Shown piece after piece: positions 30,507 through 38,487 of a stretch of DNA of 64,000 nucleotides (positions within the stretch are counted from its first letter, which is position 1; every line of letters begins with the position of its first letter). The position numbers and the translations under genes were made by a program. Source of the DNA: Methylophilaceae bacterium (GTDB lineage: Bacteria > Pseudomonadota > Gammaproteobacteria > Burkholderiales > Methylophilaceae); NCBI GenBank assembly GCA_013141125.1, contig JABFRO010000001.1, positions 1,054,001 through 1,118,000 of the forward strand, given 5' to 3'. The notes below the pieces were generated by a model that did no database searches, had not been told where the DNA came from, and saw only the letters and a program-made list of their open reading frames with translations.

Positions 30507-30534
30507 AAATAGAGCTGTTTCTCTAAATTTCAAG
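30507..30534 (-). promoter_or_regulatory. Candidate sigma-32 promoter of dnaK
   Basis: On the minus strand CTTGAAA (30534-30528) is a perfect heat-shock -35; thirteen bases later CTCTATTT (30514-30507) agrees with CCCCATTT at six of eight positions. It lies about 80 bases before the dnaK start. Confidence 0.6.
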
Positions 30535-30573
30535 CAACTACTTAAATTATTCTTATTCTTTATTTGAATATTC

Positions 30574-31104
30574 TTAGTTTTTAGCCACCATCACCAACGC
30601 TGGACGTAAAACGCGATCATTCAGCGTATAGCCTTTTTGCAACACGCTAATCACCGTATTCGGCTCAGTGCCAGCAGGTGCATCCACCATGCTAATGGCC
30701 TGATGCTTATGCGCATCAAACTTTTCACCCACGGGGTTGATTTCAGCCAGATTGAACTTCTCGAATACAGAACCAAGCTGCTTCAATGTCAGCTCAACAC
30801 CATCTTTATAACTCTCAATAGTAGCCACACCCACATTCAGCGCAGCTTCCAAGCTATCCTTAACCGCCAGCAGTTCGGTGGAAAAACGCTCCAGTGCAAA
30901 TTTGCGCGCCTTATCCGTGTCATCCGCCGCCCGGCGGCGGATATTTTCACTCTCGGCCTTGGCATACATCCAGGCATCGTAGTGTTCCTGCGCTTTGCGC
31001 TCGGCAAGCTGCAACAACTCTTCCAAACTGGGTGTAACGTCAATATTGTTATCCGCCGATTCCGACGCGATTTCGTGTTCTGATGCTTTATCTTCTGGCT
31101 GCAT
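30574..31104 (-). CDS. grpE: Nucleotide exchange factor GrpE
   Basis: Exchange factor for DnaK, 176 residues from the ATG at 31104. The N-terminal third is acidic and coiled-coil; the C-terminal beta domain contains [20 protein letters not shown] (in parts) and [17 protein letters not shown], typical of GrpE. AAGGGA is six bases before this ATG. A longer frame to 31164 is rejected because it would start at the sigma-32 -35 element. Order grpE-dnaK-dnaJ is standard. Confidence 0.95.
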   Translation of the reverse strand: MQPEDKASEHEIASESADNNIDVTPSLEELLQLAERKAQEHYDAWMYAKAESENIRRRAADDTDKARKFALERFSTELLAVKDSLEAALNVGVATIESYKDGVELTLKQLGSVFEKFNLAEINPVGEKFDAHKHQAISMVDAPAGTEPNTVISVLQKGYTLNDRVLRPALVMVAKN

Positions 31105-31137
31105 GAAAAATCCCTTATTGTTAATGCAATAGCAGTC

Positions 31138-31164
31138 ATATTGGGGCACGGGTAAGCATTTCAA
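31138..31164 (-). promoter_or_regulatory. Sigma-32 promoter of grpE
   Basis: Minus-strand TTGAAA (31164-31159), twelve bases, then CCCCAATAT (31146-31138), close to the heat-shock consensus CTTGAAA / CCCCATNT. Predicted transcription start is about 25 bases before the grpE ATG at 31104. Confidence 0.78.
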
Positions 31165-31388
31165 TACCCATTATTTAAAATTCTTATTCCCCACGGCACC
31201 TAACTATTGCTGATTTAACAGCAAATTGCCCATGTCACAACTTTTTACAATTAATTTGCAGTTTAAAACTTAGCCAGCGGGTAGAATAATTTCAAACTTT
31301 TGTATTTTTGCACTTAAGCAATTGAAACGTAATTAATTCCGCATATCATTAAAACGCATATCATTAAAACAGGAAACAAGAAAAATAT

Positions 31389-32861
31389 ATGGATGAAAAC
31401 CTAGCCAAACGCATGCGCTTTTGCAAAACCTTACCCAGCATTCCTGCGGTTGCCATCAAAGTGGTTGAACTGGCCAACGACCCAGATACCGATATGATTC
31501 AGATTTGCGATTGCATCGCTTATGATCCAGCGCTCTCCGCCAAACTGATTAAAGCCGCCAACTCGCCCATGTATAAATCGCGCCGGTCGGCTGACAATCT
31601 GCGTCAAGCCGTCAGCATGCTGGGAACCCACGCCACCATCATCATTACACTATCCTTTTCATTGGCAAGCTCACTGATGAAACAGGATGGCAACCATCAG
31701 AATCGCATCAATAGCGACAACTACTGGCGCCGTACTATGCTGTCAGCCCTGGCCAGCCGGGCACTGGGAGAAAAACTGGGATTTAAATCGCCTGATGATT
31801 TATTTCTCGCCGGACTATTGCAAGACTTGGGCATCCTGGCCTTTAATGCCATGATGCCAGAACAATATATGCCAATATTTGCCGCTGCATCCAGTCATGA
31901 TGCACTGTTGAAACTGGAGCGTGAAACCTTTGGTTCAGGCCATGACGAAGTCGGTTATGAACTTCTCAAGCAATGGAAACTTCCTGATTACATTACCATG
32001 GCTTGTCTGGCCAGCCATGGTAAACCAAGCCCACAGGAAGTTGAGCCAACCCAGGCCGACTGTGTGGCAGTTTCAGGCTATATTGCAGATTGCCTGCTTA
32101 ATTATGGTGATGTTGCGACCATCAACGCCGCCGTCATTGCAGCGAAATCCTGGTTGGATCTGGATGAATCTGCGCTGGTTGAAGTGATCGAAATTATCAA
32201 TTTCAGCTTGCAAGCGGCACAAGAGCTGTTTGAAATCAACATTTACCATCCCTCTGAGCTGGATGGGATTATGAGCGAAGCCAAAGAATTACTCGCCATG
32301 CACAACCTGGTCAAGATACGTGAACTGGAAGAAAAATCACAGCGCGATGCCTTGACTGGCGCGCACAACCGGGGCTATTTTGATACGGCACTGGAGCGCG
32401 AATTCGAACTCTCCAGCAAGCAAGGCTTACCACTCACGCTCGCCATTATTGATCTTGACCACTTCAAAAACATCAATGATACCTACGGCCATCCGGTAGG
32501 TGATGACATTCTAATCGCAGCAGTACGGGCTATTTCCGCACAAATTCGCCAGGATGATATATTTGCCCGTTATGGCGGCGAAGAGTTCGTCGTCATCTTG
32601 CCTGGTACCTCACTGCTTTCATCAGCCAAACTGCTGGTCAGACTAAAAGACAGCATCTCAGCCATCTCACTGGATCTGGGTGATGGCCGTATCGTCAGCG
32701 TAACCGCTTCATTTGGCGTAGTGGCCAATATGGATGGCAATCTGCGCTTTGAGCATAAGGATGATTTGATTCGCGCCGCCGATCAGGCGCTCTATGCAGC
32801 CAAACGCGGCGGTAGAAATCAAATTGTTGTTTGGAGGAGCAGTTTGGCAGGCGTTGAGTGA
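31389..32861 (+). CDS. HDOD-GGDEF signalling protein
   Basis: A 490-residue cytoplasmic protein. Residues about 10-210 form an HDOD domain (LPSIPAVAIKVVELANDPD and DPALSAKLIKAANSPMY), a metal-free relative of HD phosphohydrolases. Residues about 315-485 form a GGDEF domain with DALTGAHNRGYFD, IIDLDHFKNINDTYGH and GGEEF at 396-400. RQDD stands five residues before it, so the inhibitory site is present. It probably makes cyclic di-GMP in response to a partner sensed by HDOD. Divergent from the grpE operon; an AT-rich 280-base gap separates them. Confidence 0.9.
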   Translation: MDENLAKRMRFCKTLPSIPAVAIKVVELANDPDTDMIQICDCIAYDPALSAKLIKAANSPMYKSRRSADNLRQAVSMLGTHATIIITLSFSLASSLMKQDGNHQNRINSDNYWRRTMLSALASRALGEKLGFKSPDDLFLAGLLQDLGILAFNAMMPEQYMPIFAAASSHDALLKLERETFGSGHDEVGYELLKQWKLPDYITMACLASHGKPSPQEVEPTQADCVAVSGYIADCLLNYGDVATINAAVIAAKSWLDLDESALVEVIEIINFSLQAAQELFEINIYHPSELDGIMSEAKELLAMHNLVKIRELEEKSQRDALTGAHNRGYFDTALEREFELSSKQGLPLTLAIIDLDHFKNINDTYGHPVGDDILIAAVRAISAQIRQDDIFARYGGEEFVVILPGTSLLSSAKLLVRLKDSISAISLDLGDGRIVSVTASFGVVANMDGNLRFEHKDDLIRAADQALYAAKRGGRNQIVVWRSSLAGVE

Positions 32862-32945
32862 TTTTTACGTTTTGCAAAGAAAAAGCGGCTGGCTGACAAA
32901 ATAAGGGGCGAATAGCCATTCACTCCTTACTGTTGTAGCGCGTTA

Positions 32946-34036
32946 CTATTTTGAACGCGCATTCTTACCCACCTGGTTTTGCTCGCAGGTTTTACTAAAA
33001 ACATCCAGGCTACATTGCACATAACCCATCACAGTATCGGCGGCATAAACGCCTTTTTCATCGGCAGCACCGGCCGGCACGCCGGTGAGAAACTCCATGC
33101 CTTCCAGCACATGCGACACCGTGTGTATGTGGAACAGGCCTTGCGCCACGGCTTGAATTACTTCGTCATCCAGCATCAAATGCGGACGATTGCGTTCCGG
33201 GATTAATACGCCGTGCGAGCCATCTAGCCCTATGGCTTGGCATACCTTGAAAAAACCTTCGATTTTTTCATTCACTCCACCAATAGGCATGATTTCACCA
33301 TGCTGATTCAGCGCGCCAGTGATGGCAATGCCCTGCGGCAGCGGTAGCCCGGACAAGGCTGAAACCAGCGCATACAGTTCGGCACAGGAAGCGGAATCGC
33401 CCTCCACGCCGTGGTATTCCTGCTCAAACACCAGCGAGGCATTCAGCGACAAGGGCGTGAGCTTGGGGAAGCTGGCCGAGAGCCAGCTTTGCAAAATGAA
33501 CAAGCCTTTATCGTGATTGGGACCGGTCATTTCCACTTCGCGATCGATATTGATAATACCGGCATCGCCGGCATAACAGCGCGCGGAAATGCGCACCGGC
33601 GAACCAAAGCTGGCATCGCCCAAATCAATATGCGTCAAACCGTTGATCTGCCCCACCTGCTTGCCTTGCACGTTTATCATCAAGTCGCCGTCAATAATGG
33701 CGGTGCGCATTTGCTCTTCCGGGTGCTGGTGGCGGAATTTTTTAGCAGCCAGAGCCGCAGCGACATCCTCAACCTCTACCAGACTGGCAGCACGTTCAGC
33801 CGCCAGGGCAGCACTTTCTAAAAGCAGGCCTTGCAGCTGGGAAAAATCCGCACTGAAGCGGGTTTGGTCGTCCAGTCGGCGTTGCATATTGCGCAATAAC
33901 AAGGCCACGGCAGCGGCACTGAAATGCGGCAATTGGTAATGCTGACAACGCTTGGCGATAAAAGTAGATACCATTTGATAAGTTTCGGTATTGGCCGGAA
34001 AATCACGGAGAAATCCACTTTTACCCGAAAAAAAAA
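32946..34036 (-). pseudogene. Lon-like (S16) ATP-dependent protease, C-terminal part after frameshift
   Basis: This frame carries the end of a gene whose first part is at 34021-35193. It resumes at SGKSGFLRDFPANTETYQ, directly after a T9 run (minus strand; A9 at 34028-34036). It includes the AAA lid and the Lon protease domain, with the catalytic Ser in EGDSASCAELYAL and Lys in PIGGVNEKIEGFF. Removing one T joins the parts into one protein of about 748 residues of the COG1067 Lon-like family. The frame is open upstream to 34091, but that stretch has no homology. Either a homopolymer sequencing error, a real mutation, or slippage. No promoter or ribosome-binding site serves this part alone. 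Confidence 0.85.
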
Positions 34037-35193
34037 CCGGCCAACTCGGGCGCTTCATCCTGCAATTCATAATATTCCTCACGCGTGGCAATCACCACCA
34101 TTTTGACTTTCACCGCCAAGGCTTCCGGGGTCAGATGTATGGTGGAGCCATGGCCGGAAGCACCGACCAGCTCCTCAATCTGAACGCGGCCATTGCGCAA
34201 AAAGCGATGTATTTTTTCCAGAATCTGGCTGCCGTTTTGCTGATCGGACAGAATATCGCGCAGATGCAGCATGAGAGTGCCGCCATCGGCACGCAATAAA
34301 TTCCCGGCGCGCAAGCGCATGAATTCCGGGGCGCTGCCAGCGCTATCGGATGCACCTTCCAGACCGCCAAACAGGGATTGAAAGGTTGGGTCATCGTCAT
34401 AAATAACCGGTGCCGTGGTGGCGTGTTGATGATTCACCAGCACATTGGCACGATAACGGCTCAAAAAGCCTTCAATCAGATCGTCGGTTTCGGTGCTGGC
34501 ATTCAGCTGGTACAGCTCCAGATTTTCCAGTGTGTCGCGTTTGACGGCCGCCAAAAATTCGGTAAATTTTTCCGGCTGCAAAATACGCGAACTTATATCG
34601 CTATTAAGTCGCGCTAATTGCTCATCAAGATAACTGTTCACCGCCAGCAATACGCGCTCATTGGCGGTAATGTCGATTAAACCTTCGGTGGATGTTTCTT
34701 CTGACGGAGCTTCTTCTTTCGGTGTTGCGGCAGCAGCCTCGGCACTGGCTGCTTCCGGCTGTATTCCCAGCTCTGCTGCCTGTGCTGCCACATCGCCTAA
34801 AAATGCCGGAATGATCTTGGCCAGCTGACGTACAAATTGATCCAGCCCACGGCGCAGCTCCACCCCGGCACCCGCTTGCAAGCGTAAGGCCACAGGCTGA
34901 TCCGGCGCGTCAAAATTATATAAATAGACAAAATCCGGCGCAGGTGGGCGTTGCGAGGCAGCGGCATGAATCGCGCCCAGCATCAATGAAGTCCGCCCAC
35001 TGCCCGGGCTGCCCAGCACCAACAGATGAAACCCCTGCTGCTGCATATTCAAGCCAAATTTGGCCGCATTTTCCGCGCGCGATTGGCCTATCCAGCCGAT
35101 TTCATTTTGCGTGAGTTGCGAAGTATCGGCAAAGCCCAAATCATTGGCGTTAAGTGTGGAAGTAAGTTGCTGCGGAGTAAGGGTTTGTAGCAT
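34021..35193 (-). pseudogene. Lon-like (S16) ATP-dependent protease, N-terminal part
   Basis: First 390 codons of the same interrupted gene. It carries the AAA nucleotide loop LVLGSPGSGRTSLM (Arg in place of the usual Lys, as seen in this Lon-like subfamily), an inserted acidic/alanine-rich segment (about residues 150-175) typical of the family, and a LRADGGTLMLHLRDIL Walker B-type strand. It ends at ELAGFFFG just past the T9 run. An ATP-dependent protease or chaperone in the cytoplasm is expected if the frame is restored. Confidence 0.85.
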
Positions 35194-35292
35194 TATTTTT
35201 TGTAACCTTAATGGTGCATGTTTAAGTCATGCAGATTCCGTACCAATCTGCGTAAGATTCAGTTATTCAAGAGCGCTATACCAGCGCAACTT

Positions 35293-35775
35293 TTATTTGG
35301 GCGCGTTGTTGCTCCAGCGCTGTTTGGATTCATTATCCGAAGCCTTGGCCTCTACCCAGCGTTCGCCAGTAGCGGTTTCTTCTTTTTTCCAGAATGGGGC
35401 TTCGGTTTTAAGGTAATCCATGATGAATTCACAAGCGGAAAAAGCTTCCCCTCGATGCGCTCCGCTCACTACCACCAGCACTATCTGATCGCTTGCTTGC
35501 AGCCTGCCTATGCGATGCACCACCAGCGCATCAAAAAAATCCCAGCGCTGCTGAGCCTGTTGCAGAATCTGCTCTAGTGATTTTTCCGTCATGCCCGGAT
35601 AATGCTCCAGCGTCATCGCGGAAACCTGGTCGCCGTCATTCAAATCCCGCACCTGACCGACAAAAGCCACTACTGCGCCGGTATCGGAACGGCTTAAGCG
35701 CAGACGGTTGATTTCCGCCCCGGCATCAAAATCTTCAAGCTGCACACGCACCGTCAAACTGGCTGGCGCACTCAT
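35293..35775 (-). CDS. moaE: Molybdopterin synthase catalytic subunit
   Basis: Large subunit of molybdopterin synthase, which adds two sulphurs to precursor Z for the molybdenum cofactor. The 160-residue protein has the core segments AVVAFVGQVRD, LEHYPGMTEKSLEQI, VVHRIGRL and the catalytic-lysine region FIMDYLKTEAPFWKKE. The last 20 residues are a polar extension. It follows moaD after one base. Confidence 0.95.
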   Translation of the reverse strand: MSAPASLTVRVQLEDFDAGAEINRLRLSRSDTGAVVAFVGQVRDLNDGDQVSAMTLEHYPGMTEKSLEQILQQAQQRWDFFDALVVHRIGRLQASDQIVLVVVSGAHRGEAFSACEFIMDYLKTEAPFWKKEETATGERWVEAKASDNESKQRWSNNAPK

Positions 35776-35776
35776 G

Positions 35777-36031
35777 CTAACCCCCGGTCACAGGCGGGAA
35801 AAAAGCCACTTCATCACCGGCATTGATGGTGGCATTATCGGCGACCAAAGTCTGATTGACAGCCGCACGCACCAAGCGGCAACCGGCGAACTCCTGCTGC
35901 CAAACCGCGCCGCGCGCCGCCAAAAGCTGCATCAGACTCGCCACTGTCATTGCGCCATCCGCCACCGCGATTTGCTCCTGGGATAAACCCAATGCCTCAC
36001 GTAATCTGGCAAAATAAAGCACCGTAATCAT
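35777..36031 (-). CDS. moaD: Molybdopterin synthase sulfur carrier subunit
   Basis: An 84-residue ubiquitin-fold protein ending in the required Gly-Gly (PPVTGG), which becomes a thiocarboxylate and donates sulphur to MoaE. Its ATG overlaps the stop of the small upstream gene by one base (TAATG). Confidence 0.95.
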   Translation of the reverse strand: MITVLYFARLREALGLSQEQIAVADGAMTVASLMQLLAARGAVWQQEFAGCRLVRAAVNQTLVADNATINAGDEVAFFPPVTGG

Positions 36032-36213
36032 TAAGGTGCCTCACGCACATCTTCATCTGTTACTGCACCGCGCTTGCCGCTGATGGCATCACCCAACAGC
36101 TTGATAAGCTTGGGCTTTAACACTTCATCATCCATCAGCTTGGAATCAAAGGTAATGCCAAAACGCGAGGCATAGTGCTGAATCAACATAATCAAACCGC
36201 TTTCATCTTCCAT
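36031..36213 (-). CDS. Small hypothetical protein coupled to moaD
   Basis: Sixty residues, charged and helical (IMLIQHYASRFGI, then VLKPKLIKLLGDAISGKRG), no membrane segment or cysteines. I do not recognise it. It shares a base with the moaD start codon and so is translationally coupled to moaD-moaE; a role near molybdenum cofactor metabolism is only suggested by that. Confidence 0.65.
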   Translation of the reverse strand: MEDESGLIMLIQHYASRFGITFDSKLMDDEVLKPKLIKLLGDAISGKRGAVTDEDVREAP

Positions 36214-36288
36214 CTTTTAATCCTTTAGTTTTATTTAATAATTTGAGCGCTTTTATTTGCCCCTGATTTATATGACTATTTCCACAGA

Positions 36289-36693
36289 TTATTCCTGCAA
36301 CCAATCAATCACAGCCAATCCGGTTATTCGGTTAAATTCTTTTGTATTATTTGTTACAAGTACGATCTCCAGGCTCAGTGCATGTGCGCCTATCATCATA
36401 TCCAATGAGCCGATTGGCTTGCCTTGTTTTTCCAGGTTGGCTCGCAATGTGCCATAAACCTGGCTGGCGGCTTCATCAAATGCGGCGATTTCCAGAGGTA
36501 GAATAAACTCATCTAGCGCGGCCTGATTTTTTTCCCGATACTGGCTTTTTGCTACACCGTAACGTAACTCGGCGAGTGTTACTGAGGAAAGGCAAATATC
36601 ACCCACCTTGTAAGCATTGAATTTTTGTAAAATTTGCGCGGGTTTACGTTTAATAATCGCAATGCAGATGTTGGTATCCAGCATTAACTTCAT
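36289..36693 (-). CDS. vapC: VapC toxin (PIN-domain ribonuclease)
   Basis: A 134-residue PIN-domain ribonuclease. Acidic residues that bind the metal are in place: D6 (MLDTN), E42 (TLAELRYG), D98 (IGSLDMMIGAHAL) and the N116 region (VTNNTKEF). VapC toxins cleave tRNA or rRNA when not bound by VapB. Its start overlaps the vapB stop by four bases, the usual coupling. Confidence 0.93.
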   Translation of the reverse strand: MKLMLDTNICIAIIKRKPAQILQKFNAYKVGDICLSSVTLAELRYGVAKSQYREKNQAALDEFILPLEIAAFDEAASQVYGTLRANLEKQGKPIGSLDMMIGAHALSLEIVLVTNNTKEFNRITGLAVIDWLQE

Positions 36694-36923
36694 GTAAATA
36701 AATCCTCGCGTACTTGCAAATCAGGCTGCGCGCGTTCATCCATAAAATCCTCGCTAAATTTTTCCAGGCTATGCACCAACACATCCCAAGGGTGGTCAAC
36801 CGGCAACAGCACGACAGCATCTCCCGATTTTTTGATGAAAACCTTATCACCGGTAAACCTGAATTCCTTGGGCAGACGTACCGCTTGGCTTTGACCGTTT
36901 TTAAATAGTTTTGCAGTTATCAT
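36690..36923 (-). CDS. vapB: VapB antitoxin
   Basis: A 77-residue AbrB/MazE-type swapped-hairpin antitoxin (KLFKNGQSQAVRLPKEFRF), followed by an acidic C-terminus that binds and inhibits VapC. The ATG at 36923 is chosen; a longer frame starts at 36959 with no ribosome binding site. A strong promoter with a palindromic operator lies upstream. Confidence 0.92.
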   Translation of the reverse strand: MITAKLFKNGQSQAVRLPKEFRFTGDKVFIKKSGDAVVLLPVDHPWDVLVHSLEKFSEDFMDERAQPDLQVREDLFT

Positions 36924-36965
36924 TTGGTATCTCACTGGAGTTGCATTTAAAAAAGCCATATTCGG

Positions 36966-37008
36966 TTAGTATATTAAATTAGTATATACTTTCTATGTAC
37001 TGTGTCAA
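36966..37008 (-). promoter_or_regulatory. vapBC promoter with operator-like repeats
   Basis: On the minus strand TTGACA (37008-37003), 16 bases, then TATACT (36986-36981), a near-consensus sigma-70 promoter. The -10 is inside the palindrome AGTATATACT (36981-36990), and TTAGTATAT occurs twice (36966-36974 and 36979-36987, 13 bases apart), as expected for autorepression by VapB-VapC. Confidence 0.75.
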
Positions 37009-37045
37009 CCAGCGCTTTCTCAACGCGGATTCATCAAAACAGCAT

Positions 37046-38386
37046 TCATTTACCATCCGGCAACTCATCCATATCCTCCACCGCCAATGCCAGCGAGGCC
37101 TGTGCATCGCCCGCCAGTTCCACACGTTCAATCTGCGCAAAGCGCCGTGAGATTTTCTGGCTGGTGGTTTGCACTTCCAGCGCATCTTCATGTGCCTGAC
37201 GTATATGATCGGCCAGTTTTTTCATGCGCACATCAAAGCGGCCAAACTCCTTGCCCAGCTTACCCAGTTCCTCCTTGATGATATGTACTTGCTTGCGCGT
37301 TTCCACATCTTTCAATACCGCACGTGCAGTATTTAACACCGCCATTAACGTTGTTGGCGAAACCAGCCATACACGTTTTAGCATCGCGTATTCAATCACA
37401 TCGGGGTGATAGGCATGTATCTCGGCAAACACCGCCTCCGCCGGAATAAACATCACTGCGCCGTCGGACGTGACATCGGCAATAATATATTTGCTGGCAA
37501 TATCATCCACATGCTTTTTTACATCTTTTTTGAACTGGCTTTGTGCCGCCACGCGCTCAGGTTCAGAGATGCCGATCTCATACATGCGGTGGTAATTTTC
37601 CAGCGGGAATTTGGAATCCACCGCCACCAAGCCAGTAGGCTCCGGCAAAAACAAGGCGCAATCCACGCGTGTGCCATTAGGCAATACATGCTGCATTTTG
37701 TAGGCATCATTGGGCATGACATTACGCACCAGCGCTTCCAGCTGCACCTCGCCAAAAGCGCCGCGTGAGCGCTTATCGCCCAGCAGCTCCTGCAAACTCA
37801 CCACATTGGTAGTCAGGCCGTCTATTTTTTTCTGCGCTTCGTCTATGGTTGCCAGCCGTGCCATGACGCTGACAAAGGTTTCGTTGGTTTTTTTGAAGCC
37901 TTCATCCAACCGCTCGGAAACCTTGCCGCCTATTTCCTGCAAACGCGCTTCCACTACTTTGGTCAAGCCTTCGATACTCGTGGTCAGTTGCAGGGTGGCA
38001 TGGCGCATAGTGGACTGAATCAGCTCCTGCTCGGCTTTGCCTTGTTCCGCCAGCGTTAGATGTAGTTTCTCCAGCACGCTTTCACGCATTTGCGCCAGAC
38101 CAGTGGATTGGGAAAGCTGCAAGGCCTGCATCGCTTCACGCGTTTGCGCCAACTCCTGCGCTACCGATAACCGCAAACGATCACCACTTTCACGCGAAGC
38201 TGAGTTCAGCCTATCTCCCAGCTTGTTCAGGCCATCGTGCAAATCCAGTAACATGGCGCGGTGTTTTTCTTCCAGCTGAGGCAATAAAATCAAGATGTTG
38301 TCTGGAGTGTGCAGCAAACGCCAAGCCAACCAAACCAGTAATAGAAACGCCGCTAAGGCAAGAAGGAGAGTAACAATTTCAATCAT
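37046..38386 (-). CDS. rmuC: DNA recombination protein RmuC
   Basis: A 446-residue protein with an N-terminal membrane segment (about residues 3-22), a long coiled coil (about 40-190) and the RmuC nuclease-like domain (GDKRSRGAFGEVQLEALV and VDSKFPLENYHRMYE). RmuC limits recombination at inverted repeats in E. coli. It is bounded by the vapBC promoter at its 3' side and the hairpin at 38444 at its 5' side. Confidence 0.93.
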   Translation of the reverse strand: MIEIVTLLLALAAFLLLVWLAWRLLHTPDNILILLPQLEEKHRAMLLDLHDGLNKLGDRLNSASRESGDRLRLSVAQELAQTREAMQALQLSQSTGLAQMRESVLEKLHLTLAEQGKAEQELIQSTMRHATLQLTTSIEGLTKVVEARLQEIGGKVSERLDEGFKKTNETFVSVMARLATIDEAQKKIDGLTTNVVSLQELLGDKRSRGAFGEVQLEALVRNVMPNDAYKMQHVLPNGTRVDCALFLPEPTGLVAVDSKFPLENYHRMYEIGISEPERVAAQSQFKKDVKKHVDDIASKYIIADVTSDGAVMFIPAEAVFAEIHAYHPDVIEYAMLKRVWLVSPTTLMAVLNTARAVLKDVETRKQVHIIKEELGKLGKEFGRFDVRMKKLADHIRQAHEDALEVQTTSQKISRRFAQIERVELAGDAQASLALAVEDMDELPDGK

Positions 38387-38443
38387 GTGAAATTATAACT
38401 CATGGCAGAAGGATAACCTGATTCGAATTAGTACTGGGTTAAC

Positions 38444-38473
38444 GGTAGGGGTAATTCATGCATTACCCCTACC
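38444..38473. repeat. Perfect 12-bp inverted repeat between chemoreceptor and rmuC
   Basis: GGTAGGGGTAAT, six-base loop, ATTACCCCTACC. It lies 14 bases beyond the stop of the first chemoreceptor. There is no T-run, so it may be a transcript 3'-end stabiliser or a member of the palindromic repeat family noted elsewhere. Confidence 0.75.
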
Positions 38474-38487
38474 TTGCAATACGCGGT

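Noticed and set aside
34037-34091. A separate start for the C-terminal Lon-like frame
   Set aside because: The frame upstream of the T9 run encodes no Lon homology, and no ribosome binding site is present, so it is one broken gene and not two genes.
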